A stretch of DNA of 64,000 bases from Sinorhizobium alkalisoli (GCF_008932245.1 NZ_CP034909.1:744001-808000), one strand, 5' to 3'; shown: positions 10,687-21,323, counted from the first letter of the stretch. Made by a program: numbers and translations. The notes: generated from the sequence alone by a model not told the origin.

Positions 10687-11427
10687 CTATTCCGGCCTGC
10701 GGTAATCGACGATCTTCTTCTCACGAACGATGAAGAGCTTGCCAGTTTCCGTCTGCTCGGGACCGAAGAGCGGCATCAGCGCGGCGGCGACCTCGGAAGG
10801 GTGCGGCACCGTCGATGGATCCTCGCCCGGCATCATCTGCGCCCGCATGGCGGTGCGGGTCGCGCCTGGATCGACGCTCAGGATGCGCAGCGGCAGACGC
10901 TGTGTTTCATGCGCCCAGGTTCGCGCCAGCGCCTCGACGGCGGCTTTCGAGGCGGAGTAGGGGGCCCAGAAGGGCCTGCATTTGTGTGCGGCGCTTGACG
11001 AGAGAAGCAGGGCGCGACCCGCATCGGAGCGCACGAGCAGCGGCTCGAGGGAGCGGATCAGTCGCCAGGTCGCGGTGACGTTGATCGTCATCACCTTTTC
11101 GAAGACTTTTGCCTCCACGTGGCCGATCGGCGAAGTCGTCCCGAGCACGCCGGCGTTAGCGACCAAAATGTCCAGCTTGCCCCAGCGCTCGTTGATGGCG
11201 CCGCCAAGCTTGTCGATAGCGGCCATGTCCGCAAGGTCGAAGGGAACAAGCGTGGCCGAGCCGCCAACGTCCTTGATGGCGTCGTCAAGCTCTTCCAGTC
11301 CGCCGACGGTGCGGGCGCAAGCGATAACATGCGCGCCGGCCTTGGCGAGCTCGAGGGCGGTGAAGTAGCCGATGCCGCGCGATGCGCCGGTGACGACGGC
11401 GATCCGGTCTTTCAGATTGGGCGTCAT
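10687..11427 (-). CDS. SDR family NAD(P)-dependent oxidoreductase
   Basis: A 246-aa classical short-chain dehydrogenase. The nucleotide-binding TGASRGIG is near the N-terminus, NAG (VANAGVLG) is in the middle, and the catalytic Ser (LLLSSSAAH) and YSASK follow. The start lies 12 bases downstream of the purF stop on the same strand, so it is probably translated from the purF transcript. The substrate cannot be told from sequence; no purine-related role is implied by position. Confidence 0.85.
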   Translation of the reverse strand: MTPNLKDRIAVVTGASRGIGYFTALELAKAGAHVIACARTVGGLEELDDAIKDVGGSATLVPFDLADMAAIDKLGGAINERWGKLDILVANAGVLGTTSPIGHVEAKVFEKVMTINVTATWRLIRSLEPLLVRSDAGRALLLSSSAAHKCRPFWAPYSASKAAVEALARTWAHETQRLPLRILSVDPGATRTAMRAQMMPGEDPSTVPHPSEVAAALMPLFGPEQTETGKLFIVREKKIVDYRRPE

Positions 11428-11439
11428 TTTGTTGTCTTG

Positions 11440-12930
11440 TTATCCGTTGCTGGCAAGAACCGAGAGCTTGCGGACGTTGCTCGCGCCTTCCTGGTCGAGT
11501 AGGCGGGTGGGGTAATCACCGGTGAAATAGTGATCGGTGAACTGCGGCGCTTGCGGGTCGCGCGACGTGCCGCCGACGGCGCGGTAAAGGCCGTCGATCG
11601 AGAGGAACTCGAGCGAATCAGCGCCGATATATCGGCACATGGAGGCGAGATCGGCGTGCTGGTTGGCAAGCAGCTTGTCGCGGTCCGGCGTGTCGATGCC
11701 GTAGAAGTCCGGATGGAAAATCATCGGGCTCGCGACGCGCACATGCACTTCCCGCGCCCCGGCGTCGCGGATCATCTGCACGATCTTGACCGAGGTCGTG
11801 CCGCGCACGATGGAATCGTCGACGAGAACCACACGCTTGTCCTTGATCATTGCCCGGTTGGCCGAATGCTTCAGCTTGACGCCGAAGGCCCGGATCTGCT
11901 GCGTCGGCTCGATGAACGTCCGTCCGACATAGTGGTTTCGGATGATGCCGTATTCGAAGGGAATGCCGCTCTGCTGCGCGTAGCCGAGTGCGGCGGGAGT
12001 GCCGCCATCGGGCACGGGAACGACGACGTCGGCTTCGACAGGCGCATCCTTGGCGAGATTGATGCCCATGTTCTTGCGCGCCACATAGACGCTGCGGCCA
12101 CCGACGACCGAATCCGGACGCGCGAAATAGACGTACTCAAAGAGGCAGAGCCGTTCAGGCCGCGGCGATTCGGGCTTACGCGCATCGATCGAGATCGAGC
12201 CGTCCGGCTGGATCTCGCAAATGACCACTTCGCCGTTCTCGACATCGCGGATGTACCTGGCGCCGATGATGTCGAGCGCGCAAGTTTCCGAACAGAAGAT
12301 CGGCTTGCCGTCGAGTTCGCCCATCACGAGGGGCCGGATGCCGATCGGGTCGCGCGCGGCGATCAGCTTGGTTCGCGTCATCGCCAGCATGGAATAGCCG
12401 CCTTCCATCTGGCGAATGGCGTCGATGAAGCGATCGGAGGAGGAGGCTTGCTTGGAGCGGGCTATGAGATGAAGGACGACTTCCGTGTCCGAGGTCGACT
12501 GACAGATTGCGCCGTCGGCGATCAGTTGGCGGCGGAGAGTCAGGCCATTGGTGAAGTTGCCGTTGTGGGCGATGGCGATGCCGCCAACTTCGAGTTCGGC
12601 GAAGAGCGGCTGAACGTTGCGCAGCGCCACTTCGCCCGTCGTCGAGTAGCGCGTATGCCCGATGGAGATAAAGCCCGGCAGCTTCGCCAGCGTCGCCGGA
12701 TCGGTATAGTGGTCGCCGACGAGACCCATGCGCTTTTCTGTGTAGAACTGCTTGCCGTCGAAGGTGACGATACCCGCCGCTTCCTGGCCCCGGTGCTGGA
12801 GCGCGTGCAGTCCCAGTGCGGTCAGCGTCGCCGCATCGGCATGGCCGAGAATGCCGAAAACGCCGCACTCTTCGTGCAGCGTATCGCCATCGAATTCGTC
12901 GTGGATTTCACTGGATCTGAGATCGGTCAT
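11440..12930 (-). CDS. purF: Amidophosphoribosyltransferase
   Basis: Catalyses the first committed step of purine synthesis, forming phosphoribosylamine from PRPP and glutamine. The N-terminal nucleophile is Cys22 in HEECGVFG, so a 21-residue propeptide must be removed, as in the Bacillus-type enzyme. The glutaminase domain is followed by a phosphoribosyltransferase domain with the PRPP loop VVLVDDSIVRGTT. Length 496 aa is typical. It follows cvpA on the same strand, the common proteobacterial arrangement, but a strong hairpin lies between them. Confidence 0.95.
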   Translation of the reverse strand: MTDLRSSEIHDEFDGDTLHEECGVFGILGHADAATLTALGLHALQHRGQEAAGIVTFDGKQFYTEKRMGLVGDHYTDPATLAKLPGFISIGHTRYSTTGEVALRNVQPLFAELEVGGIAIAHNGNFTNGLTLRRQLIADGAICQSTSDTEVVLHLIARSKQASSSDRFIDAIRQMEGGYSMLAMTRTKLIAARDPIGIRPLVMGELDGKPIFCSETCALDIIGARYIRDVENGEVVICEIQPDGSISIDARKPESPRPERLCLFEYVYFARPDSVVGGRSVYVARKNMGINLAKDAPVEADVVVPVPDGGTPAALGYAQQSGIPFEYGIIRNHYVGRTFIEPTQQIRAFGVKLKHSANRAMIKDKRVVLVDDSIVRGTTSVKIVQMIRDAGAREVHVRVASPMIFHPDFYGIDTPDRDKLLANQHADLASMCRYIGADSLEFLSIDGLYRAVGGTSRDPQAPQFTDHYFTGDYPTRLLDQEGASNVRKLSVLASNG

Positions 12931-13029
12931 CGCAGTCTGCCCTTGCTCCGCGCCGTGCGCATATCGTGATCGCTCCGCCAGTCGTCAAGCAATCTTAGCC
13001 GAAAAGCCTTGCGAGCTCATTTCAAATAG

Positions 13030-13054
13030 ACAAAGCCCGCACCGCGGGCTTTGT
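13030..13054 (-). terminator. Hairpin between cvpA and purF
   Basis: An 11-base perfect stem ACAAAGCCCGC/GCGGGCTTTGT with a three-base loop, followed on the minus strand by CTATTTG. It should end or attenuate the cvpA transcript before purF; because the stem carries A and T at its ends it could work in both directions. Confidence 0.65.
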
Positions 13055-13073
13055 TTGCAAACGTCTTCCTTCA

Positions 13074-13673
13074 TCAGCCGTTCGTCGCCGGAGCGCCATC
13101 GCTCGGCGCCTGCTCGTTGGCGGCGGGCGGGTTTTCGCTCTCTCCTTCGCCAGTCGTATCACGGCCGCGCAAACGGTTGAGAATGGTGGCGTCCGCTTCT
13201 TCTGGCAGCAGTGCCACCAGCCTGTTGCCGAGATTGTCGAGCAACGGCTTCGATTTTGCTTGCGTGACCCAGATCGGCTGCTGCTGGGGCGAGACCAGCC
13301 AGTTGAAGAACAGCATGGCGACGACGACCAGCAGAATGCCGCGCGCCGCTCCGAAGAGAAAGCCAAGCGTGCGGTCGAGGGCGCCGATGCGGCTGTCGAT
13401 GATGAAATCGGCGATCCGCATCGTGATAAAGGAAATCACGATCAGCGCCACCAGGAAGATGACGGCGGCCGAACCGATCAGCGCCACCGTATCATTGTCG
13501 GTATATTGCTTCGCATAGGGGAGCAGGTACCGGTAGAGAAAATACGCGGCGGCGGCCGCGCCGATCCAACTCGCGACCGACAGAACTTCGCGCGAGAAAC
13601 CGCGGACCATCGCGAGGATGGCCGAAAACAGAGCGACGCCGAGAACGATACCGTCGAGAATTGTGATGGGCAT
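13074..13673 (-). CDS. cvpA: CvpA family membrane protein
   Basis: A 199-aa inner-membrane protein with four hydrophobic segments in the first 130 residues and a Pro/Glu-rich polar tail. The N-terminus (ILDGIVLGVALFSAILAMVRG) and the segment FLFGAARGILLV fit the CvpA/colicin V production family. CvpA is linked to envelope stress tolerance in other Proteobacteria. It lies between radA and purF on the same strand. The family call is sure, the molecular function is unsettled. Confidence 0.88.
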   Translation of the reverse strand: MPITILDGIVLGVALFSAILAMVRGFSREVLSVASWIGAAAAAYFLYRYLLPYAKQYTDNDTVALIGSAAVIFLVALIVISFITMRIADFIIDSRIGALDRTLGFLFGAARGILLVVVAMLFFNWLVSPQQQPIWVTQAKSKPLLDNLGNRLVALLPEEADATILNRLRGRDTTGEGESENPPAANEQAPSDGAPATNG

Positions 13674-13785
13674 ATTGTCCTTACTCCGACCCCGTCTCCA
13701 AGCGGGTCATACAAAGCTTATCTGCCTCCGGACGCCCGCGCATGCGCCCGAGACATTTATCCACCGCCGATCGCGGGCCTATGTC

Positions 13786-15189
<1,404 letters not shown>

Positions 15190-15335
15190 ATGAACTCGCT
15201 TTCGGCAGACGGGAAGGTGGGCGGAGCGTCTTCGCCCGAGAATCACTTTCGGCGGTCACATAATGACCCGAAATGCCGCCTTAGCGCATCGGCCCGAACA
15301 TGACTTTCGGAAAGCTCGATGAGCGGAGTCAAAGA

Positions 15336-15379
15336 GCTACAGCGACCTTTGCGCGTCTGAAAGCCGCGCGGCGCTGTAA
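15336..15379 (+). repeat. RIME1-like element, right half only (copy B)
   Basis: Only the second palindrome of the RIME1-like unit is present (GCTACAGCGACC to GGCGCTGTA), downstream of alr and upstream of radA. The left palindrome is absent. Confidence 0.7.
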
Positions 15380-15405
15380 AGGACGGTTTTCAACAGCGGT
15401 CTGAC

Positions 15406-16545
15406 TCAGTTGCCGCCGATATACGCACGGCAGTAGCGCCGACCAAGGCTCGTCAGCAGTTCGTAGCCGATCGTGCCGCCGGCACGAGCCACGTCGTCGA
15501 TCGCAACGTTGCGGCCGAAGAGCTCGATATAGTCGCCGGCGCGAATGGCGCTTTCCGGCAAGTCCGTGACGTCGAAGAGGCTTAAATCCATCGTCACCCG
15601 GCCGACATGCGGCACTCTCTGCCCATGCAGGAAGCCGTAGGCGCCCGACGGCATCGCCTGCCGGAGCGTGACGCCGCCGCCCGAAAGCGAACGGTGATAG
15701 CCGTCGGCATAGCCGATCGCGACCGTGGCGATACGGCTGTCGCGGGCAAAGCGCGCCGAAGCGCCGTAGCTTGCCGTGCCGCCTGAGGGGACAGCCCGGA
15801 TCTGCAGAATGCGCGCTTCCGCAGTTACGACCGGCTTCATCGGATTGGGGACGCCGTTCACCGCCTCGCCGCCATAAACGGCGATTCCGGGGCGTGTAAG
15901 ATCGAAATGATAGTCCGCGCCGAGGAAAACGCCGCCCGAATTGGCGAGACTCGCGGGGATGCCCTCGAAGGCCGCCGTCACCTCGCGGAAGCGCTGAAGC
16001 TGGTAGAAATTCATCGGATGTTTCGGGTCGTCGGCACAGGCGAGATGGCTCATAACGAGCACCGGCGAGAAGCTTGCGGGCCTCGCCGGGTCGTGGGCAA
16101 GCGCGAGAGCTTCCTCCACGCAGAGGCCGAGGCGGTTCATGCCGGTGTCGACATGCAGCACGCAAGGATAGTCGCCCCGTTCTGAAAGCGCGGCCATGAA
16201 GGCGGCAAGCTGCTCCGCCGAGTTGACGACCGGCACGAGGTCGTTGGCGAAGAAGAGCTCCTCATTGCCCGGCCACATGCCCCCAAGGATATAGATCCGA
16301 GCGTCCGGCAGCAGCGGGCGAAGCTCGACGCCTTCCTCGACGCTGGCGACGAAGAAATCACGCGCTCCGGCGGCATAGAGCACCGGCGCCGCCTCGAAGA
16401 CACCGATCCCGTAGGCGTCGGCCTTTAGGACGGCGGCAGCGCGGGCATTGCCCGAGCGCTCGTCCATGGACCGCCAGTTGTCGGCGAGCGCGGCAAGGTC
16501 GATGGTGAGCCGGTTGGAGGCAGCGATGAATTCTGGGCTGTGCAT
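15406..16545 (-). CDS. alr: Alanine racemase
   Basis: A PLP enzyme that makes D-alanine for peptidoglycan. The PLP lysine is Lys41 in AVLKADAYGIG. The second catalytic residue is the Tyr in GTASYGASAR, and the C-terminal beta domain ends in ELLTSLGRRYCRAYIGG. The 379-aa form starting at 16545 is chosen: AGGAG lies about ten bases upstream, and the frame beyond that point runs into a RIME1-like repeat, so the longer 403-aa reading is an artefact. Confidence 0.93.
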   Translation of the reverse strand: MHSPEFIAASNRLTIDLAALADNWRSMDERSGNARAAAVLKADAYGIGVFEAAPVLYAAGARDFFVASVEEGVELRPLLPDARIYILGGMWPGNEELFFANDLVPVVNSAEQLAAFMAALSERGDYPCVLHVDTGMNRLGLCVEEALALAHDPARPASFSPVLVMSHLACADDPKHPMNFYQLQRFREVTAAFEGIPASLANSGGVFLGADYHFDLTRPGIAVYGGEAVNGVPNPMKPVVTAEARILQIRAVPSGGTASYGASARFARDSRIATVAIGYADGYHRSLSGGGVTLRQAMPSGAYGFLHGQRVPHVGRVTMDLSLFDVTDLPESAIRAGDYIELFGRNVAIDDVARAGGTIGYELLTSLGRRYCRAYIGGN

Positions 16546-16558
16546 GAGGCGGGCTCTC

Positions 16559-16667
16559 CTACTGCATGTCTCCTTTAATCGACTTCGATTCAAGGACAAA
16601 GACATACAGCATTTCAAAGTGCTACAGCGACCTTTGCGCGTTCAATCAAACGCGCGGCGCTGTAGGG
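16559..16667 (+). repeat. RIME1-like intergenic element, full copy C
   Basis: A 109-base copy with both palindromes: CTGCATGTCTCC...GACATACAG, then CTACAGCGACC...GGCGCTGTAG. It lies between divergent alr and the araC-type gene. Its left end touches the Shine-Dalgarno sequence of alr (16556-16560). Confidence 0.8.
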
Positions 16668-16795
16668 TGGTGGCTTGAGCTTTTACAGGCATGCGTCGAT
16701 GGCGGCAAATCGGCTTCGCCGAGGCGGACTGAATGTGCGGACGGGCGAGCACTTTTGTACAAGACGTCCAGGCCCGGCGGCGCTAGGATTGATCG

Positions 16796-17653
16796 ATGCA
16801 TACGATTTCTCAGGAAGAGGCCACCGAGGCCATGCCGCTCAAAGGTGCCGAGCGGACGCGATTCTGGCGGGATCCACGCTTCAATGGGATGGAGTGCCTG
16901 AGCGCCACTTTCATCACCCATGAATTCGCGCCGCACGCGCACGACACGTTCAGCATCGGCGCCATCGAGGCCGGCTCGCAGATCAGCACGATCAAGGGCG
17001 AGCGATCCCAGACGGGGCCGGGCGACTTCTATCTCATCAACCCCGACGAGGTGCATGACGGGCATCCCGGCGCTGACGGCTACCGCTATCGCATGATCTA
17101 TCCCTCGATGGAACTTTTCGTCGACGTTCTCGAGGATGTCACGGGCCGCGCTTTCCGTGGAACGCCCTCCTTTTCCCGACAACGGCTGACGGATCCGGAA
17201 CTTGCCGATGCCTTCCATCGAGCACACCGTACCCTTGAAGGTAAGGCGGGAGCTCTGGAGGCGGACGAAAGCATGTTCAGCTTCCTGGCCACGCTTTTCC
17301 AGCGGCACGGAAGTGCGATTATCGTTCCCGTCCGGTCGCGTGAGAGCTCTGCCGTTCGTCGCGCGCGCGACTATCTGATCGAGAACTACGCGCGCGACAT
17401 CGGCCTCGACGAGCTTGCCAAGGTGGCGGGCCTCAGCCGCGCGCATCTGATCCGCGCGTTCCGCAGGGAGTTCCACATCACCCCGCATGCTTTTCTCACT
17501 GACAAGCGCGTGCGCGAGGCACGCAGCCTGCTGCGGCTCGGTTGGTCGGCCGCCGATACGGCGTATCATTGCGGCTTCGCCGACCAGGCGCATTTCACCC
17601 GTCATTTCAAGGCGAGGACCGGCGTGACGCCGGGTGCTTTCCGCGCCGGCTGA
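16796..17653 (+). CDS. AraC family transcriptional regulator
   Basis: A 285-aa regulator. The N-terminal cupin-like sensor domain has HEFAPHAHDTFSIG, in which the paired His suggest an AraC_binding fold, followed by GPGDFYLINPDEVH. The C-terminal DNA-binding domain has two helix-turn-helix segments, the first in AKVAGLSRAHLIRAFRREF and the second in GFADQAHFTRHFKARTG. It lies 64 bases upstream of azlC on the same strand and is probably its local regulator. Confidence 0.88.
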   Translation: MHTISQEEATEAMPLKGAERTRFWRDPRFNGMECLSATFITHEFAPHAHDTFSIGAIEAGSQISTIKGERSQTGPGDFYLINPDEVHDGHPGADGYRYRMIYPSMELFVDVLEDVTGRAFRGTPSFSRQRLTDPELADAFHRAHRTLEGKAGALEADESMFSFLATLFQRHGSAIIVPVRSRESSAVRRARDYLIENYARDIGLDELAKVAGLSRAHLIRAFRREFHITPHAFLTDKRVREARSLLRLGWSAADTAYHCGFADQAHFTRHFKARTGVTPGAFRAG

Positions 17654-17717
17654 TCACTTTCGTTCAAGACCCGGCATCGTTCTCCCCCTATGAGCTCTGG
17701 TAAAAAGGACGGAGATC

Positions 17718-18425
17718 ATGGACGTGAAAAGGGTGGATATCCTCGACGAATTTATCGGCGGCGTACGGGCGATGGCGCCGCTTACCGTGGCGGTCGTCCC
17801 GATCGGCCTGGTCTTCGGCGCCGTTGCCGCTTCCAAAGGGTTGAGCAGCCTCGAAACAACGATGATGAGTGCCCTGGTTTTTGCCGGAGGCTCGCAATTC
17901 GTGGCCATGGATATCTGGATGCATCCGGCCTCCTGGGGCGCGCTCGCCTTCTCGGCCTTGCTCGTGAACATCCGGCACGTCCTGATGGGCGTCTCGATAG
18001 GCACGAGGATGCCGTCCTTTTCCGGGCCGGCGAAGTATGCCGCGATGCTGCTGCTGGCCGACGAAATCTGGGCGATGGCGGAGCTGCGCGCTGAAGAGAC
18101 ACGGTTGACGCCGGCATGGTATGCCGGCCTCGCGATACCCTTCTATTGCGTCTGGGTGCTGACGAGCCTTGCGGGCTCGCTCGTTGGCGCCTTCCTGGGA
18201 GATCCGAAGGCGATCGGTCTCGATTTTGCCTTTCCGGCCGTCTTCACGGTTCTCGTCGCGAGTTTCTGGAAGGGCCGCGAGACCGGCGCGGTGCTCGCCG
18301 CCAGTGCCGCCGCGGCCGTGCTCGTCCACCAGCTTCTGCCTGGCGTCTGGTACATCGCGGCCGGTGCCGCCGCGGGTGTCGTTGCAACCCTCGTGACGCG
18401 CGTCGGCCAGGAGGCCTGCGCATGA
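17718..18425 (+). CDS. azlC: AzlC family branched-chain amino acid exporter, large subunit
   Basis: A 235-aa inner-membrane protein with about seven hydrophobic segments and the AzlC hallmarks APLTVAVVPIGLVFG and FAGGSQFVAMD. AzlC/BrnF pairs with AzlD/BrnE to export branched-chain or related amino acids. The stop overlaps the azlD start (ATGA). An AraC-type regulator lies immediately upstream. Confidence 0.9.
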   Translation: MDVKRVDILDEFIGGVRAMAPLTVAVVPIGLVFGAVAASKGLSSLETTMMSALVFAGGSQFVAMDIWMHPASWGALAFSALLVNIRHVLMGVSIGTRMPSFSGPAKYAAMLLLADEIWAMAELRAEETRLTPAWYAGLAIPFYCVWVLTSLAGSLVGAFLGDPKAIGLDFAFPAVFTVLVASFWKGRETGAVLAASAAAAVLVHQLLPGVWYIAAGAAAGVVATLVTRVGQEACA

Positions 18426-18727
18426 CCCTCGATCCGAGTACCTTCCTCGCCATCGTCGCCATGGCCGCAGCCACGGCGCTGACGCGCATCGCCGGCCTCG
18501 TCCTCATCCGCTTCGTCGCCATCGGTCCGCAGCAGAGGCGAGCGCTGGAGGTTATTCCGCCCGCCGTGCTGATGGCCGTCATCGCCCCGACGGCACTCGC
18601 CACCGGCCCGGCCGAAACGCTCGCCACCCTTGCGACGGCAATTGCTGCGACGCGACTGCCGCTGCTTTGGGCCGTTGCGATCGGCGTCTTTGCCGTGGCA
18701 ATGGGAAGGGCAATGATTGGCGGGTGA
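18422..18727 (+). CDS. azlD: AzlD family small subunit of amino acid exporter
   Basis: A 101-aa protein with three or four membrane segments. It starts in the ATGA overlap with azlC. The segment ALEVIPPAVLMAVIAPTAL is typical of AzlD. It is expected to form the exporter with AzlC. Confidence 0.88.
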   Translation: MTLDPSTFLAIVAMAAATALTRIAGLVLIRFVAIGPQQRRALEVIPPAVLMAVIAPTALATGPAETLATLATAIAATRLPLLWAVAIGVFAVAMGRAMIGG

Positions 18728-18811
18728 CACTGGTCTATAAAAGGCGGCCCTCAGCGCGCTGGCGGCCCATTCCTCGCCGGAGGGTCCGGAGAGCATGAGG
18801 GGGCGCCACGA

Positions 18812-18864
18812 GTCCCCTTCTCCCCGCCTGCAGCCAGAAGATCGCGGCAGCGGGATGAGGGGAC
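18812..18864. repeat. Imperfect palindrome between azlD and dnaB
   Basis: GTCCCCTTCTCCCCGC at 18812-18827 faces GCGGGATGAGGGGAC at 18850-18864. The arm GCGGGGAGAAGGG is shared with the element at 10543, so this is a second copy of the same dispersed repeat. It lies between convergent genes and could help to end transcription. Confidence 0.6.
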
Positions 18865-18878
18865 AACTCCCGTCCGGC

Positions 18879-20378
18879 TCAATGTTCGTATTGCGTGAAC
18901 GACGGGTCGGCCAGATCCGAGAAGCGGGTGAATTCGGACTGGAAGGCGAGTTTTACGGTGCCGGTCGGTCCGTGACGCTGCTTGGCGATGATCACGTCGG
19001 CCGTGCCCTTCACCTTGTCCATCTGCATTTTCCACTCTTCGTATTTCGGATCGAATTCGTCACGCGGCTCCATGTTCTTGACGTAATACTCCTCGCGGAA
19101 GACGAAGAGCACCACGTCGGCGTCCTGCTCTATCGAGCCCGATTCGCGCAAGTCAGACAGCTGCGGGCGCTTGTCTTCGCGGCTTTCGACGGCACGCGAG
19201 AGCTGCGATAGTGCAATGATCGGCACGTTGAGTTCCTTGCCGAGCGCCTTGAGGCCGGTGGTAATCTCGGTGATTTCCTGTACGCGGTTTTCCCCCGATT
19301 TCTTCGAGCCGGTCATTAGCTGCACGTAGTCGACGACGAGCACGTCGAGGCCGCGCTGCCGCTTCAGGCGTCGGGCGCGCGCCGCCAATTGGGCGATGGA
19401 GATGCCGCCGGTCTGGTCGATATAGAGCGGCACCTTCTGCATCATCTGCGAGCAGGCGACGAGCTTTTCGAAATCGGCCTCCGAAATGTCGCCGCGGCGG
19501 ATCTTCGATGAAGAGACTTCCGTCTGCTCGGAGATGATACGGGTTGCAAGCTGTTCCGACGACATTTCGAGCGAATAGAAGCCGACGACGCCGCCGTTCT
19601 TTGCCTTGAACGAGCCGTCCGGCTGCACCTCCGGCTCGTAGGACGCAGCGATGTTGTAGGCGATGTTCGTCGCAAGCGACGTCTTGCCCATGCCCGGGCG
19701 TCCGGCCAGGATGATCAGGTCCGAACGCTGCAACCCGCCCATCTTGCCGTCGAGCGAATGGATGCCGGTGGAGATGCCCGAAAGATGCCCGTCGCGCTCG
19801 AAGGCTTGGCCTGCCATGTCGATGGCAAGAGCCACGGCATCATTGAACGACTGGAAGCCGCCGTCGTAGCGCCCCGTCTCGGCAAGTTCGAAGAGCCGCC
19901 GTTCGGCATCCTCGATCTGGCTTTGCGGCGGCATGTCGAGCGGCGCGTCATAGGCGATGTTGACCATATCCTCGCCGATGGTGATCAGCGAGCGGCGCAG
20001 CGCCAGGTCGTAGATCGCCCGGCCGTAATCCTCCGCATTGATGATCGAAACGGCTTCGGCCGCTAGGCGCGCGAGATATTGCGCCACCGTCAGGTCTCCG
20101 ACCTTTTCGTCGGCCTTCAGGAAGGTCTTGACCGTCACCGGATTGGCGGTCTTGCCCATGCGGATGATTTCGCCGGCGATCTCGAAGATCTTGCGATGCA
20201 GCGGCTCGTAGAGATGCACGGGCTTAAGGAAGTCCGACACGCGGTAGAAGGCGTCGTTGTTGACCAGGATGGCGCCAAGCAGCGCCTGTTCGGCTTCCAG
20301 GTTGTTCGGCGCCTCGCGATAGTGCTGGTCCGCCTGATCCTTGGCCAAGGGGGCGAGCTTTCGCGCTGCGTCGTTCAT
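18879..20378 (-). CDS. dnaB: Replicative DNA helicase
   Basis: The 499-aa hexameric helicase of the replisome. The N-terminal DnaB domain begins near EAPNNLEAEQALLGAIL, and the RecA-like domain carries Walker A GRPGMGKTS and the LVVDYVQLM Walker B region. The start at 20378 follows GGAAAGAAG; the open frame upstream lacks similarity. No intein is apparent, and the length is normal. It follows the rplI cluster on the same strand, but a strong terminator separates them. Confidence 0.95.
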   Translation of the reverse strand: MNDAARKLAPLAKDQADQHYREAPNNLEAEQALLGAILVNNDAFYRVSDFLKPVHLYEPLHRKIFEIAGEIIRMGKTANPVTVKTFLKADEKVGDLTVAQYLARLAAEAVSIINAEDYGRAIYDLALRRSLITIGEDMVNIAYDAPLDMPPQSQIEDAERRLFELAETGRYDGGFQSFNDAVALAIDMAGQAFERDGHLSGISTGIHSLDGKMGGLQRSDLIILAGRPGMGKTSLATNIAYNIAASYEPEVQPDGSFKAKNGGVVGFYSLEMSSEQLATRIISEQTEVSSSKIRRGDISEADFEKLVACSQMMQKVPLYIDQTGGISIAQLAARARRLKRQRGLDVLVVDYVQLMTGSKKSGENRVQEITEITTGLKALGKELNVPIIALSQLSRAVESREDKRPQLSDLRESGSIEQDADVVLFVFREEYYVKNMEPRDEFDPKYEEWKMQMDKVKGTADVIIAKQRHGPTGTVKLAFQSEFTRFSDLADPSFTQYEH

Positions 20379-20657
20379 GATCTTCTTTCCGTTCCGCCTG
20401 TCGTTCCTTCGAGCAATCCGGTTTGCGGCCTGCGCCGGTCCGCGTCTAGTGTAGCCGTGCAACAGTGCCGCGGCATGCAACCTCGCCCGTCGCCTTTGCC
20501 CGTTGTCCACATTCATCCACAGGGCCGCCCGAAGGCGCGATAGGGGCCGGTCGCAAGGCAGGGGCAATTGAGACTGGGAGTCCGGATAAGGTATCTGATT
20601 CGCGCTTTGGCGTCGCTCGCTAAGCGAGTGGTTAGGTCGACCTGCCCGGGAAAGAAA
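20379..20657. other. Gene-free region upstream of dnaB
   Basis: About 280 bases (334 including the rplI terminator) without a convincing gene. It must hold the dnaB promoter and leader, since the rplI transcript ends at the hairpin at 20658-20685. The purine/pyrimidine-balanced stretch at 20580-20640 is slightly less GC-rich; no repeat was recognised. Confidence 0.5.
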
Positions 20658-20685
20658 AAACCCGGACCACAAGGGGTCCGGGTTT
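20651..20685 (-). terminator. Rho-independent terminator after rplI
   Basis: An 11-base perfect stem, GGTCCGGGTTT's complement at 20675-20685 with AAACCCGGACC at 20658-20668, has a six-base loop. On the minus strand it is followed by a T-rich run (TTTTTTCTTT). It closes the rpsF-rpsR-DUF2232-rplI operon. Confidence 0.9.
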
Positions 20686-20712
20686 CTCCTGAATCAGTTC
20701 TTTCGCTGGCGC

Positions 20713-21288
20713 TTATTCTTCTTCGCCTTCGAACTCGGCTTCCGGGTTGAAGAAGTCTTCCGGCTTCAGCGCGTCCTCGTCGACGCCGTAGATCGCCTCG
20801 GCGGAGGTCAGGCTTTCGCCCTTGGCCTGACGCTCGGCTTCTTCGGCAGAGCGGGCGACGTTGATTTCGATGACTGCATCGACTTCGCCATGCAGGTGCA
20901 GCGTAACCTTATGGACACCGATAGCCTTGATCGGCTGGTTGAGGTTCACCTGGTTGCGGTTGATGTTGAAACCTTCTGCAGCCAGGGCTTCAATGATGTC
21001 GCGAGCGGCAACCGAGCCGTAAAGCTGGCCGGTTTCGCCAGCGGAACGGACGATGACGAAGGACTTGCCGTCGAGCGTTTCGGCAACCTTCTGGGCTTCC
21101 GACTTGCGCTCCAGATTGCGGGCTTCAAGCGTTGCGCGCTCTGCTTCGAAGCGGGCCTTGTTGGCAGCATTGGCGCGCAGCGCCTTGCCGAGCGGCAGCA
21201 GGTAGTTGCGGGCGAACCCGTCGCGAACCTTCACGGTTTCGCCCATCTGGCCGAGCTTGGCGATGCGTTCGAGAAGAATGACTTCCAT
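20713..21288 (-). CDS. rplI: 50S ribosomal protein L9
   Basis: A 191-aa L9, starting with the canonical [21 protein letters not shown] and GFARNYLLP rRNA-binding domain, then the long connecting helix and the C-terminal domain. It is about 40 residues longer than the E. coli protein because of an acidic tail ending EFEGEEE, as is usual in alphaproteobacteria. The start at 21288 follows AGGAACG. It is the last gene of the rpsF operon. Confidence 0.97.
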   Translation of the reverse strand: MEVILLERIAKLGQMGETVKVRDGFARNYLLPLGKALRANAANKARFEAERATLEARNLERKSEAQKVAETLDGKSFVIVRSAGETGQLYGSVAARDIIEALAAEGFNINRNQVNLNQPIKAIGVHKVTLHLHGEVDAVIEINVARSAEEAERQAKGESLTSAEAIYGVDEDALKPEDFFNPEAEFEGEEE

Positions 21289-21323
21289 GATTTCGTTCCT
21301 TTCAGTTTGGCATTGTTCGTTGT

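Noticed and set aside
11530..12969. Long plus-strand open frame opposite purF
   Set aside because: Shadow of purF; no ribosome-binding site or domain.
16546..16617. N-terminal extension of alanine racemase (24 extra codons)
   Set aside because: Most of the extension is the RIME1-like repeat; the ATG at 16545 has a ribosome-binding site and matches the family start.
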